A stretch of DNA of 64,000 nt from Prochlorococcus sp. HOT208_60m_813G15. Its GTDB lineage: Bacteria; Cyanobacteriota; Cyanobacteriia; PCC-6307; Cyanobiaceae. The translations under genes and the position numbers were made by a program. The stretch spans positions 1 to 64,000 of the forward strand of contig MWOS01000093.1 in assembly GCA_002026165.1 (NCBI GenBank). Direction: 5' to 3'. Position 1 is the stretch's first letter. Each line of letters opens with the position of its first letter. Shown here one piece after another: positions 28,200-37,849 of this stretch. Below the pieces are notes generated by a model. That model searched no databases and was not told the origin of the DNA. It was given only the letters and a program-made list of their open reading frames with translations.

Positions 28200-28466
28200 T
28201 CCAATTGGACTAGGTGATCTCAACCGATGTTTCGGACAGCGGTTCGATTCCGCTCAACTCCACTATTTGGGGTTGTAATGGTTTCGACGGGGCATAAGGA
28301 AGGTGACTGAAGCCGGCTCGGTTAGAGCAAAAACACAAATGCTAACAAAATCGTTAGTTTCTCCCGTCAAACAGCACCAGTTGCTGCTTGATCCTAAAGG
28401 AGATGGGGTTATATCCGCCTTATCAACCAAATGATACGAGGAGTCTGGAAGGACTCCACTTTTTTT
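28200..28466 (+). ncRNA. ssrA: tmRNA, circularly permuted two-piece form
   Basis: tmRNA rescues stalled ribosomes. The acceptor piece comes first: T arm AGCGG-TTCGATT-CCGCT (28238-28254) and the 3' acceptor strand CAACTCC plus A (28255-28262). Then GGGGTTG (28269-28275), the 5' acceptor strand, pairs with it, followed by the conserved TGGTTTCGAC segment. CTCAACCG (28219-28226) can pair with CGGTTAGAG (28319-28327) with one bulged base, forming the P2 helix. The tag frame (28341-28391) encodes ANKIVSFSRQTAPVAA and a TGA. Only about six bases separate the two pieces. The 5' end is approximate; a TATAAA at 28192-28197 is a candidate -10 box. Confidence 0.93.
28440..28466 (+). terminator. Rho-independent terminator of ssrA
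   Basis: GGAGTC (28440-28445) and GACTCC (28452-28457) form a six-pair stem around TGGAAG, followed by AC and seven T residues (28460-28466). It sits at the 3' end of the tmRNA coding piece and is the clearest intrinsic terminator seen in the window. The hairpin may also remain as the 3' end structure of the precursor. Confidence 0.8.
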
Positions 28467-28621
28467 AAATAACTAAGTAAGTTGTAATAGATAATTTATT
28501 AGTGTGTAAATATTGCTGCAAATGCTTGTATTAAAAAGAATTTTTTTAATTTTATAAGTATAAATACTGAGAAGATAAGTTTTAAATTAATTTATCTTAT
28601 TAAAAAATCGAATCTTGCAAA

Positions 28622-28759
28622 ATGGAATCTAATAAAAAACTTAATGACTTGATAATAAATCTCAAACCAAAAGTTATTAGATTCACTGGCGAAAAATTTC
28701 CCAATGAACTATGGAATAGTGGTTGTCAAATAAAAAAAAGTAAGAAAATATCTAGCTAA
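28622..28759 (+). CDS. Small hypothetical protein (45 residues)
   Basis: An ATG at 28622 opens a 45-residue basic frame, MESNKKLNDLIINLKPKVIR with FTGEKFPNELWNSGC and a lysine-rich tail ending KKISS, stopping at 28759. It has no membrane segment. It lies between tmRNA and the convergent aldo/keto reductase gene, 8 bases from the latter's stop. The regular composition suggests a real small gene, but there is no family to name. Confidence 0.45.
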   Translation: MESNKKLNDLIINLKPKVIRFTGEKFPNELWNSGCQIKKSKKISS

Positions 28760-28767
28760 AAATTTAA

Positions 28768-29730
28768 TTAAATACTTGAAAAAGGATTTTTAGGCATTTT
28801 TTTTAAACATTTTTTTGAAAATCCCTGAAGTTCTTTAAATTCACTTTTATTCAAATTCCACTTGAATACATTCGATACATCTATTACTTGAGATTTTTTT
28901 CGCATTCCAACGAGTGGAATGGCTCCTTGATAACAACACCAATTAATTGCTACTTGCGCTTGGGAAACTGATCTTTGATTTGCAATTCTTTTTAAACACC
29001 TCCGCAATTCATATGTTGGTTTTTTAAAGTTTTCAAATAATGCATTACGAATAAAACTTTTTTCTTTTTTCTCATCTTTATCTGGATCAATACAAAGTAT
29101 TCCAAATGACAAAGGACTATAAGCAAAGAAATCAATATTATTTTCTTCACAAATTCTTTTTACCTGATATTGTTTTCCTAAATCGGGAGCAAGCAAAGAA
29201 AACTGTATCTGAACACTCTTTAGACTCTGATCTCTTTTTGCCAAGAAATTAATTAATTTTTTTAACCTTTGAGGACCAATATTGGATAAGCCGATTTGAA
29301 AATCAAAGCCTTCATCTTTTAAATCGCAAAGATTATTCAATAGCCCTAATTCTTGCCAAGGATTGTATTTTGCAGTTGACCAATGTAATTGCACTATATC
29401 TAATTTGTGATTAAGTCTTTCTAAACTTTTCAAAAAAGGTTTATTAAAACCTCTGTTGCCTATTCTCCAGGGATAAGGTGCAAGTTTGGTTGCTACTTGA
29501 ATTCTTTTTTTCTTTACTGAAGGAGTATTTAGTAAAAATTTTCCTATCAAAAATTCACTTCTACCCTGAAGATTCCCAGTACCGTAAGAATCTGCAGTAT
29601 CAATTAGATCGAAACCTCTTAGTAACGCTTCATTATATGTCTCACGTAAATCATCGTCATTTGTAGATTGGTAATTCCAGAAAAGCTTATTCCCCCAAGA
29701 CCAAGTACCTAATCCAATTCTTTTCTTCAC
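28768..29730 (-). CDS. Aldo/keto reductase
   Basis: An NAD(P)H-dependent reductase of the AKR TIM-barrel family. The catalytic tetrad can be traced: Asp44 and Tyr49 in IDTADSYGTG, Lys in ATKLAPYP (about 79-86), and His in IVQLHWS. The C-terminal AQVAINWCCYQGAIPLVG and the preceding YSPLSFG match the cofactor-binding part. Length is 320 residues. Substrate is unknown; cyanobacterial relatives detoxify reactive aldehydes. Confidence 0.92.
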   Translation of the reverse strand: MKKRIGLGTWSWGNKLFWNYQSTNDDDLRETYNEALLRGFDLIDTADSYGTGNLQGRSEFLIGKFLLNTPSVKKKRIQVATKLAPYPWRIGNRGFNKPFLKSLERLNHKLDIVQLHWSTAKYNPWQELGLLNNLCDLKDEGFDFQIGLSNIGPQRLKKLINFLAKRDQSLKSVQIQFSLLAPDLGKQYQVKRICEENNIDFFAYSPLSFGILCIDPDKDEKKEKSFIRNALFENFKKPTYELRRCLKRIANQRSVSQAQVAINWCCYQGAIPLVGMRKKSQVIDVSNVFKWNLNKSEFKELQGFSKKCLKKMPKNPFSSI

Positions 29731-29880
29731 TAGCCAATTTAAATAGGGAACTTTATAAGGTTATCTAAAAATATTAACTTCTTTAAAATATTTCAAAAAA
29801 TAAGTTTTAAAGCATTAAAAATCAATTTCTCTTGACATTAAGAAATTATTCTCCAAAGTAAGAGAAATAAAAATAAAAAA

Positions 29881-30552
29881 TTGTTCATTACCGTTTGCGG
29901 ACAAAAAGGGGGTGTGGCTAAGACCTGCACAAGTATTCACCTTGCAAGTGTTTGGCATTCTGAAGGTAAAAAAGTTTGCATAGTGGATGCTGACAAGAAT
30001 AGATCTGCTTTAGCGTACGCATCAAGAGGCAATCTTCCATTTCCAGTTTTCCCCGTCAGTTCAGCTGCTAAAGCATCAAGATCATCAGAAATTGTAATTA
30101 CTGATGGACAGGCTAGCAGTGATCAAGAAGAACTTAAACACTTAGCATATGGTTCAGATTTAGTTATCTTACCTACAACTGCAAAAGCAAGATCAGTAGA
30201 ATTAACTGTTGAACTAGCTAATTTATTAAGCAACTTAAAAGTTAACCATGCAGTAGTAATAGTAAAAGTTGATTTTAGACAGCAAAAAGCAGCGCTACAA
30301 GCCAAAGCAGCTCTAGAAAATTTTGGTTTGTATGTTTTTAATACATTTATACCCTTACTTTCAGCATTTGATAAAGCAGAAGCCTCGGGCAATGCTGTAT
30401 TTGAAGCTGTAGACGATTTAGGTAGATCAGATCCTCGTCGAATGACGGGCTGGTCTGCTTATTGTTCAATTGCCTCACAAATTCCATGCCTGATTTCGAA
30501 GCCCTCATCCGACACCAACAACTTAAACAACCAACTACCAATCAGCGCTTAA
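29881..30552 (+). CDS. ParA/MinD-family ATPase
   Basis: The N-terminal GQKGGVAKT (residues 7-15) is a deviant Walker A of the ParA type, in which Gly-Lys-Thr becomes Ala-Lys-Thr but the signature first lysine (K9) is kept. CIVDADKNRSALAYASRG gives the A' region and LVILPTTAKARSVEL the downstream part. The start is TTG at 29881. No ParB gene is in the window and no parS-like repeat was noticed, so this may be an orphan positioning ATPase rather than a chromosome partition protein. The 3' end overlaps the next gene by 67 bases. Confidence 0.88.
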   Translation: MFITVCGQKGGVAKTCTSIHLASVWHSEGKKVCIVDADKNRSALAYASRGNLPFPVFPVSSAAKASRSSEIVITDGQASSDQEELKHLAYGSDLVILPTTAKARSVELTVELANLLSNLKVNHAVVIVKVDFRQQKAALQAKAALENFGLYVFNTFIPLLSAFDKAEASGNAVFEAVDDLGRSDPRRMTGWSAYCSIASQIPCLISKPSSDTNNLNNQLPISA

Positions 30553-30728
30553 AAGTAGTTGATTCTCCTAATTTTGAAGAAGAAAAAAACGAAGAAACAA
30601 TAATTAAAGAATCTGGATTATTAGTTAATTTTTTTGGAGGTTTTATAGGCTCTGTAATTGGAACTTTAACAATACTGTTTCTTTCTATGAATGAATATCT
30701 ACCATTAGATTTACTAAAACTTAAGTAG
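30486..30728 (+). CDS. Small hypothetical membrane protein overlapping the ParA-like gene
   Basis: The 80-residue frame starts at ATG 30486 (MPDFEALIRHQQLKQPTTNQ) inside the end of the ParA-like gene in a different frame. One glycine-rich membrane span (about 47-66, LVNFFGGFIGSVIGTLTILF) follows a charged middle. It ends 8 bases inside the convergent argJ. Tight overlap suggests translational coupling with the ATPase, so it may be a membrane partner, which is inference. Confidence 0.7.
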   Translation: MPDFEALIRHQQLKQPTTNQRLKVVDSPNFEEEKNEETIIKESGLLVNFFGGFIGSVIGTLTILFLSMNEYLPLDLLKLK

Positions 30729-31959
30729 TATATTCCGAGTTTATTTCAACATACTTTTTAGAAAGATCGCACCCCCAAGCTGTGCCTTTCGACTCTCCAG
30801 AATTTAGATTAATCATAATTTTTACAATATCATCTACTAAATATCTACCTTTCATTCTGGACTTAATATAATCTGTAACTTTTTGTGGATCATATTTATT
30901 TAACTTGCCGTTTTCCAAAATCTGAGAGTTTCCTATGTACAAGTCAACGTCATTAAAATTAAATTTAACTCCAGAATTGCCTGCAGCAGAAATGATTCGT
31001 CCCCAATTCGGATCACAACCATGTATCGCAGTTTTTACTAAGGCAGAATTACAAATAGATTTCGCGAGCATAATTGCATCATCTATATTTTTTGCTCCTT
31101 GAACCAAAACTTCTAATAAACAATTTGCTCCCTCTCCATCCCTTGCAATATTTTTTGCCAGGTTCTGACATACAATATCAATCCCTTGTTGGATAATTGG
31201 AAAAAACCTTTTTTCAATTTTCTCTCCTGCATTTATTCCAACAAAAGAATCATTTGTACTTGTCTCTCCATCAACTGATATTGCATTAAAAGATTTTTTA
31301 ACCGCGATAGCAATCATTTTATCCCATTCTTCTTTTTGAATACCCGCATCACAGGTTAGAAAAGCAAGCATTGTAGCCATGTTGGGGTAAATCATTCCTG
31401 AACCTTTTGCAAATCCCGCTATTTTTATTTTTCTACCTTGAATAATCGTCTCTATTGACACTTTTTTCAAAGTCAAATCAGTAGTTAAAATTGCTTCTGC
31501 TGCATTTTGAAAATTATTACCCTTTAAATCACTAACTAAATTCGGTAAATTTTTTACTAAATCATTTATTTGTATTGGAACACCAATTACACCAGTTGAG
31601 CACATTAAAACTGCTTCTTTTTTTATTCCTAAAAGTTCCGCAATCTTTCCTGTAGCAATTTGAAAATGTTGAATGCCAAGATTTCCTGTACATGCATTTG
31701 CTTGACCAGAATTTATTAGTATTGCTCTTGCAAAACCTGAAGTTGTTTTAATCCTTTCCTCACAAATATCCACACAAGAAGCGCGAACTATTGATTGGGT
31801 AAACATCCCACTAAAAATACTTCCTTCTGGAGCTAATATTAGTGCTAAATCTTTTTTTTTAGAAGCTTTTAAACCAGCAGATATTCCAGCAAAAAGAAAC
31901 CCCTCTGGTATTACCTTACTGTCATCAACAAACGACCAATTGGAATCTAACTGGTTCAA
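30721..31959 (-). CDS. argJ: Bifunctional glutamate N-acetyltransferase / N-acetylglutamate synthase ArgJ
   Basis: ArgJ moves the acetyl group from N-acetylornithine to glutamate, recycling it in arginine synthesis. The self-cleavage site Ala195-Thr196 lies in PNMATMLAFLTCD, with KGSGMI just before it; Thr196 becomes the nucleophile of the beta chain. SVDGETSTNDS and the C-terminal GCDPNWGRI are canonical. Length is 412 residues. Its frame passes intact through a nine-T tract at 31852-31860. Confidence 0.96.
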   Translation of the reverse strand: MNQLDSNWSFVDDSKVIPEGFLFAGISAGLKASKKKDLALILAPEGSIFSGMFTQSIVRASCVDICEERIKTTSGFARAILINSGQANACTGNLGIQHFQIATGKIAELLGIKKEAVLMCSTGVIGVPIQINDLVKNLPNLVSDLKGNNFQNAAEAILTTDLTLKKVSIETIIQGRKIKIAGFAKGSGMIYPNMATMLAFLTCDAGIQKEEWDKMIAIAVKKSFNAISVDGETSTNDSFVGINAGEKIEKRFFPIIQQGIDIVCQNLAKNIARDGEGANCLLEVLVQGAKNIDDAIMLAKSICNSALVKTAIHGCDPNWGRIISAAGNSGVKFNFNDVDLYIGNSQILENGKLNKYDPQKVTDYIKSRMKGRYLVDDIVKIMINLNSGESKGTAWGCDLSKKYVEINSEYTT

Positions 31960-32035
31960 ACTTTTTGGTATTTTAATTCATACTAACTACTCTTTAATAC
32001 TAAAGAAACTAAGTAATTAGATTATTATTATTTAT

Positions 32036-32653
32036 ATGGATATTCTTCAAAAATCAAAAAACAACCAAAGAAGGATTGGTTTAACAGGAGGTATTGCAAG
32101 TGGGAAGACAACTATAACTAATTACATTAGAAAACATAAAAACATACCAATTTTAGATGCAGATCATTTTTCAAGAGAATTAATCAAACCAAACACATAT
32201 GGATATAAGAAAATTTTAGATTATTTTGGAAATAAAATTATTGATAATAAGAGCAATTCAGAAAGGAAAATAAACAGAAAACTTTTAAGGAACATTATTT
32301 TTAAACATTCAGAAAGCAAGGAATGGATTGAAAAACTGCTTCACCCTTTAATTAAAGAAAGAATGATAGAAGAATGCAGTCAATACACAAATAATCAAAC
32401 TATAGTATTGGTTATTCCATTATTGTTTGAAGCAAAATTTGAAGATATTTGCACTGAAATATGGTTAGTTAAATGTCCTAAAGAACTACAAAAAAACAGA
32501 CTTATCACAAGAGATAAAATTAGCGAAAAAGAAGCATATGAATTAATAAATTTTCAATTAAGTTTTGAAGAAAAAAGAAAATTTTCAGATATTATTTTAG
32601 ATAATTCGGGTGATCAAAATAAATGGATCAATAAGATAAAAGAGCTTCTTTAA
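32036..32653 (+). CDS. coaE: Dephospho-CoA kinase
   Basis: CoaE performs the last step of coenzyme A synthesis. The P-loop GGIASGKT is at residues 18-25, followed by the DADHFSRELI segment, PLLFEAKFED and RLITRDKISEKEA, all characteristic. Length is 205 residues. The gene is divergent from argJ and convergent with gatB, with 3 bases between the stops. Confidence 0.94.
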   Translation: MDILQKSKNNQRRIGLTGGIASGKTTITNYIRKHKNIPILDADHFSRELIKPNTYGYKKILDYFGNKIIDNKSNSERKINRKLLRNIIFKHSESKEWIEKLLHPLIKERMIEECSQYTNNQTIVLVIPLLFEAKFEDICTEIWLVKCPKELQKNRLITRDKISEKEAYELINFQLSFEEKRKFSDIILDNSGDQNKWINKIKELL

Positions 32654-32656
32654 GCT

Positions 32657-34129
32657 TTAGCTATTCAATTTTTCCATAAGAAGTTTATTTGCAAGTTTCG
32701 GGTCAGCTTTACCTTTGGTTCTTTTCATAAGTTGACCAACAAAAAAACCAAGTAACTTAGTTTTGCCATTTTTAAATGCTAGAACTTCATTTGGATGTTC
32801 ATTTATAAGTTCATCAATTATTGGTAAAATACTTGAAGAATCAGATATCATTGCCAACCCTTTTTCTTCAACTAATTCTTTCGGAGAAATATTTTTTTGA
32901 ATGAGTTCAGATAAAATTTCTTTTGCAATTTTTCCACTAATTATATTTTTTGAAATCATGCTAATCATTTCAGCAAGATTTTCAGGACTAAGCTTTAATT
33001 CTCTAAAACTTAGCTTGTTTGATTTTAAATAGCCTACAATATCACTTGTTACCCAATTTGAAGCTAGTTTGGCATCTGCACCATTTGCTACTGTTTCTTC
33101 AAAAAAGTTTGCCATGCTTATTTCATCAGAAATTACCCTTGCATCATATGCAGACAACCCAAATTTACTTACATATTTATTTCTCTTCTTTGAAGGTAAT
33201 TCTGGTAGTTCATTAAACCATATTTCTTGTTGGGCTTTTGTTATTTCAATTGGACCTAAGTCAGGATCGGGAAAATATCTATAGTCACTGCTGCCTTCTT
33301 TTAATCGCATACTTTTCGTTAATTGCTTAGCTTCATCCCATAACCTTGTTTCTTGGAAAATTTTTCCTCCATTTTCATAAACTTCTATTTGTCTGGCTAT
33401 TTCATAATCACAAGCTTTTTGAATTGCAGAAAATGAATTCATATTTTTTATTTCCACTTTGGTACCAAAAGGAGCATTAGGTCCTTTTCTAACTGAAATA
33501 TTAACATCACAGCGTAATGAACCCTCTTGCATATTTCCGTCTGATACTCCTAGATATCTGACTGTTCTTCTAATCTCTGAAGCATATTCAGATGCCTCTT
33601 TACCTGATCTAATATCTGGTTTACTTACAATCTCACAAAGTGCTATTCCAGCACGATTGTAATCAACTAAAGAATACTTAGAGCCAGCTAATCTATCACT
33701 TCCTGAATGGACTAGTTTTCCGGCATCCTCTTCCATATGTAGCCTTTCAATACCAATTTTTTTGATATAAGGTTCTTTGTCCTTTTCAATTATTTCAACC
33801 TCTAACCAGCCATTTTCAGCTAGTGGCTCGTCAAATTGTGAAATTTGATAATTTTTAGGCAGATCAGGATAAAAATATTGTTTTCTATCAAATTTACAAT
33901 GTTCTGCAACTTTTAAATTTAATGCTAATGAAGTTTTTACAGCATACTCAAGAACAGTCTCATTCAAAACTGGAAGAGTTCCTGGTAACCCACAAACTAC
34001 AGGATCTATATGCGTATTAGGTGCATCACCAAAAGCTGTTGACGAAGATGTGAATATTTTACTTTTCGTATTAAGCTGTACATGAGTTTCCAAACCAATC
34101 ACAGCTTCCCAAGATTCCAAATTGTTCAT
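32657..34129 (-). CDS. gatB: Aspartyl/glutamyl-tRNA amidotransferase subunit B
   Basis: GatB carries the kinase/tRNA-binding part of GatCAB, which converts Glu-tRNA(Gln) to Gln-tRNA(Gln) in organisms lacking a glutaminyl-tRNA synthetase. Canonical features are WEAVIGLETHVQL at the N-terminus, GLPGTLPVLNE, RKQYFYPDLPKNYQISQFD, and a C-terminal YqeY-like domain. I chose the ATG at 34129 (490 residues); an in-frame start at 34186 adds a non-conserved hydrophobic stretch. GatA and GatC are not in the window. Confidence 0.96.
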   Translation of the reverse strand: MNNLESWEAVIGLETHVQLNTKSKIFTSSSTAFGDAPNTHIDPVVCGLPGTLPVLNETVLEYAVKTSLALNLKVAEHCKFDRKQYFYPDLPKNYQISQFDEPLAENGWLEVEIIEKDKEPYIKKIGIERLHMEEDAGKLVHSGSDRLAGSKYSLVDYNRAGIALCEIVSKPDIRSGKEASEYASEIRRTVRYLGVSDGNMQEGSLRCDVNISVRKGPNAPFGTKVEIKNMNSFSAIQKACDYEIARQIEVYENGGKIFQETRLWDEAKQLTKSMRLKEGSSDYRYFPDPDLGPIEITKAQQEIWFNELPELPSKKRNKYVSKFGLSAYDARVISDEISMANFFEETVANGADAKLASNWVTSDIVGYLKSNKLSFRELKLSPENLAEMISMISKNIISGKIAKEILSELIQKNISPKELVEEKGLAMISDSSSILPIIDELINEHPNEVLAFKNGKTKLLGFFVGQLMKRTKGKADPKLANKLLMEKLNS

Positions 34130-34208
34130 TATCAAAAGTCTCTTTATTAATATTATTGGATATAGAGGAAAAGAGGACAAAAACACAAATAAAAATATTA
34201 ATTTTTAA

Positions 34209-35318
34209 ATGGCACAAGAAACCAAAAATTCAATATTAATCATTGGCGGTGGACTTTTAGGTTTATCTATTGCATATGAATTTTCTAGAAATAACTTCAA
34301 AGTTTTAGTTTTAAGTAAAAACAGAAATGAATCAGCTGGATTTGTTGCTGCAGGAATGTTAGCTACTCATGCTGAAGGGCTCGAAGATGAATTACTAAGA
34401 TTTGGCCAAGAAAGTCAAAATCTAATTCCAAAGTGGATAAAAAATATTGAACAAGATAGTAATATTAAGTGCGGTTTAAAAAAATGTGGCATAGTAGTTC
34501 CTTTTAAAAACAAAGAAGATCTTGAAAAGTTTCCCACTTATGAATATGGAAAATATTTAAATCACAAAGATCTTCAAACAGAAATTAATGGAATGAATTC
34601 TATTTGGAAACATGGTTTACTTTTTGAACAAGATGGTCAAATAGATAACCGAAGAAGACTGATGCGTGCTCTTGAGAGAGCATGCTCCTTGCATGGAGTC
34701 GAATTTCAAGAGGGATCAGAAGTAGAGGATTTGACATTCGAAAAAAACAAAATTACAGGTGTAACTGTTTTATGTGCCACTGGGGAAATAAAAAAAATTA
34801 ACTGCGAAAAAGCAATTATATGCAGCGGTGCTTGGAGTAAAAAAATTTTTAATAAGATTCCAGTCTTTCCTGTAAAAGGACAAATGCTATCAATACAAGG
34901 TCCAACAAATTTTTTGAAAAGAGTTATTTTTGGTCCAAAAACTTATCTAGTTCCCCGTGATGATGGACTTATTATAGTTGGAGCGACAGTTGAAAAAGAT
35001 TCAAAATTTAATCAGGGTAATACTCCTAATGGAATAAAACAACTGCAAGAAGGCATTCGCTACTTATTACCAGAAGCAATTAATTGGCCACAAATGGAAC
35101 ATTGGTGGGGTTTTAGACCTTGCACACCAGATCTAAAACCAATAATTGGAAAATCAAAAATTAAAAATCTTTATATAGCTACAGGACATTACAGAAATGG
35201 AGTTTTATTTTCTGCAATAACAAGTGATCTTCTTTTGAAAATAGTTCAAAATAAAAATCTCAAAGAAATAGAGAAAAGCTTTTTAGAAAAATTTAGTTTA
35301 GATAGATTTGCAATTTAA
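34209..35318 (+). CDS. thiO: Glycine oxidase ThiO-like FAD oxidoreductase
   Basis: A DAO-family flavoenzyme. The FAD-binding GGGLLG is at residues 13-18, GFVAAGMLATHAEG is typical of ThiO, and the C-terminal WWGFRPCTPDLKPIIG with ATGHYRNGV closes the FAD site. ThiO makes the glycine imine for the thiazole of thiamine. No thiG or thiS is adjacent, so assignment as ThiO over another amino-acid oxidase rests on overall motifs. Length is 369 residues. Confidence 0.85.
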   Translation: MAQETKNSILIIGGGLLGLSIAYEFSRNNFKVLVLSKNRNESAGFVAAGMLATHAEGLEDELLRFGQESQNLIPKWIKNIEQDSNIKCGLKKCGIVVPFKNKEDLEKFPTYEYGKYLNHKDLQTEINGMNSIWKHGLLFEQDGQIDNRRRLMRALERACSLHGVEFQEGSEVEDLTFEKNKITGVTVLCATGEIKKINCEKAIICSGAWSKKIFNKIPVFPVKGQMLSIQGPTNFLKRVIFGPKTYLVPRDDGLIIVGATVEKDSKFNQGNTPNGIKQLQEGIRYLLPEAINWPQMEHWWGFRPCTPDLKPIIGKSKIKNLYIATGHYRNGVLFSAITSDLLLKIVQNKNLKEIEKSFLEKFSLDRFAI

Positions 35319-35321
35319 ATT

Positions 35322-35780
35322 TTAATTTTCAGATCGCCATTTCGAATCAGAAGTTTCCCACTCACATAATTCCTCTTCGTTAAACCATAGATCAATTTCA
35401 AATTTTGCTGTATCTTCTCCATCAGAACCATGAATAATATTCCTCCCAATATCAATAGCTAAATCACCTCTAATTGTTCCAGGCTCTGCTTCCAGAGGTT
35501 TTGTTGCACCTATAAGTTTTCTAGCACTCAAAATAACTCCTTCGCCTTCCCACACCATTGCTACAACAGGACCACTTGAAATAAAGTCTACTAAATCACC
35601 AAAAAAGGGTCGTTCTCTATGTACTCCATAATGATTTTGAGCAAGTTCTTTTGAAGGAATTAATTGCTTTAATCCAACCAATTTAAATCCTTTTTTTTCA
35701 AATCTGCCAATAATCTCAGAAACATATCCTCTTTGAACTCCATCTGGTTTAATTGCAATAAAGGTTCTCTCTTTAGTCAT
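35322..35780 (-). CDS. ndk: Nucleoside diphosphate kinase
   Basis: Balances NTP pools by moving phosphate through an active-site histidine. The protein shows [12 protein letters not shown], the catalytic NIIHGSD with His117, and a typical 152 residues. It is convergent with thiO (4 bases between stops) and divergent from speA. Confidence 0.97.
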   Translation of the reverse strand: MTKERTFIAIKPDGVQRGYVSEIIGRFEKKGFKLVGLKQLIPSKELAQNHYGVHRERPFFGDLVDFISSGPVVAMVWEGEGVILSARKLIGATKPLEAEPGTIRGDLAIDIGRNIIHGSDGEDTAKFEIDLWFNEEELCEWETSDSKWRSEN

Positions 35781-35902
35781 TTAGTTAATAATCACTCTAT
35801 GTATATTCAACTTTTGGGTGGTAACTTGGCAAGTAATCATTAAAATAAAAGATATTGTTTTAAGTTATTTTCAAAAACATTTATTAATCACTAAGACATA
35901 AA

Positions 35903-37849
35903 TTGACCAATTTTGAGCCGAAAAAATTTAAGAATATTTGGACTATTGAAGATAGTATTTCGACTTATAACATAGACAAATGGGGAGATAAATATTTTTC
36001 TATAAATTCCAAAGGAAATATATCAGTAACTAAAGATATAAAATCTGAAAACAAGATTGATCTTTTTAAGCTTGTCAAAGAACTGAAGAGTAGAGAAATA
36101 AATCCTCCATTAATCATAAGATTTAATGATATCTTGAAAGATCGAATAAATGCATTACATGACTCTTTTTTAAAAGCAATAAAAACCTATAAATATAAGA
36201 ACATTTATCAAGGCGTTTTTCCTGTCAAATGTAATCAACAGAAAAATGTCCTAGAAAAGATAATAGAGTTTGGTAGCCAATGGAATTTTGGTTTAGAAGT
36301 AGGAAGTAAATCAGAACTATTAATTGGCCTTGCACTTCTTGAAAACCAAAATTCATTATTAATATGCAACGGATATAAAGATAAAAAATATATTGAGATT
36401 GCAACTTTGGCCAGAAAACTCGGCAAAAATCCAATAATAGTTATTGAACAACGAGACGAGGTAAAAAGAATTATTCAAGCAGTTCAAGAACTTAACGCGA
36501 CTCCATTGATAGGAATTAGAGCAAAGTTATCAAGTAAAAGTAGTGGTAGGTGGGGTAAATCTATTGGAGATAATTCCAAATTTGGATTATCAATCCCAGA
36601 AATTATGTTGACTATAAAAGAACTAAAAGAAGCAAATCTTATCAACGAAATGAAATTGCTCCATTTTCATATAGGCAGTCAAATAAGTGATATTGCTGTG
36701 ATCAAAGACGCATTACAAGAAGCGAGTCAAATATATGTTGAACTATGCAAACTAGGAGCCCCAATGCAATATATCGACGTTGGGGGTGGATTAGGAATAG
36801 ATTTTGATGGAACTAAAACCTCCTCCAACACTTCTACTAATTATTCTCTCCAAAATTATGCTAACGATGTAATTGCAACTATTAAGGATTCATGTGAATT
36901 AAATAATATCAAGCATCCAACCATAATCTCAGAAAGTGGAAGAGCAATAATTAGTCATTGTTCAGTTTTAATTTTTAATGTCTTAGGAACAAGTCATGTC
37001 AGTTCCAAACTACAAATTTTTGATAAAAAAAATCAACAATTAATAATTTCAAATTTACTTGATACTTTCTATGAATTAAAAAAACTTAAAAATAAAAAAA
37101 TAAATTTATCTCAAATAATTGAACTATGGAATGATGCAAAAAAGTTTAAAGAAGATTGCTTAGTCGCCTTTAGATTAGGATTTTTAAGCTTGGCAGAAAG
37201 AGCTTATGCCGAAGAACTTACTTGGGCTTGTGCAAAAGAAATTTCTAATAACCTGAATAATGATGAAATCAATCACCCTGATTTATCTGAAATTACAGAA
37301 ACTCTTGCATCAACTTATTATGCAAATTTATCTATCTTTAAATCTATTCCTGATAGCTGGGCAATAAATCAGATTTTTCCAATAGTACCAATACATAGGC
37401 ACTTAGAGGAGCCGTTCTGCAAAGGCAACTTTGCAGATTTAACTTGTGATTCAGATGGGAAACTAAATAATTTTATTGATGATGGAAAAATTAAATCACT
37501 ACTAAATTTGCATAAGCCAGAAGAAGATAAAGATTACCTAATTGGAATTTTTATGACTGGAGCCTATCAAGAAGCATTAGGAAACTTGCACAATTTATTT
37601 GGCAATACCAACGTTGTTCATATAGACATAAATCAAGATAATTCATATAAGGTCAGAAATATTATTAAAGAGGACAGTAAATCTGAAATATTACAATTAT
37701 TAGATTACAGTTCAGCTTCTTTGGTTGAATCTATAAGAATTAATACTGAATCAGCAATTGATCAAAAAAAATTAACTATTGAAGAAGCAAGGAAATTAAT
37801 GGATCAAATCGAAATTAGTCTCAGAAAAAGTAGTTATTTATCAGAATGA
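35903..37849 (+). CDS. speA: Biosynthetic arginine decarboxylase
   Basis: Produces agmatine for polyamines. The PLP lysine is Lys109 in [34 protein letters not shown] and ISESGRAII are all alanine-racemase-fold signatures of SpeA, and the 648-residue length fits the biosynthetic enzyme. The start is TTG at 35903 (MTNFEPKKF). The 3' end overlaps the convergent alaS by 16 bases. Confidence 0.95.
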   Translation: MTNFEPKKFKNIWTIEDSISTYNIDKWGDKYFSINSKGNISVTKDIKSENKIDLFKLVKELKSREINPPLIIRFNDILKDRINALHDSFLKAIKTYKYKNIYQGVFPVKCNQQKNVLEKIIEFGSQWNFGLEVGSKSELLIGLALLENQNSLLICNGYKDKKYIEIATLARKLGKNPIIVIEQRDEVKRIIQAVQELNATPLIGIRAKLSSKSSGRWGKSIGDNSKFGLSIPEIMLTIKELKEANLINEMKLLHFHIGSQISDIAVIKDALQEASQIYVELCKLGAPMQYIDVGGGLGIDFDGTKTSSNTSTNYSLQNYANDVIATIKDSCELNNIKHPTIISESGRAIISHCSVLIFNVLGTSHVSSKLQIFDKKNQQLIISNLLDTFYELKKLKNKKINLSQIIELWNDAKKFKEDCLVAFRLGFLSLAERAYAEELTWACAKEISNNLNNDEINHPDLSEITETLASTYYANLSIFKSIPDSWAINQIFPIVPIHRHLEEPFCKGNFADLTCDSDGKLNNFIDDGKIKSLLNLHKPEEDKDYLIGIFMTGAYQEALGNLHNLFGNTNVVHIDINQDNSYKVRNIIKEDSKSEILQLLDYSSASLVESIRINTESAIDQKKLTIEEARKLMDQIEISLRKSSYLSE

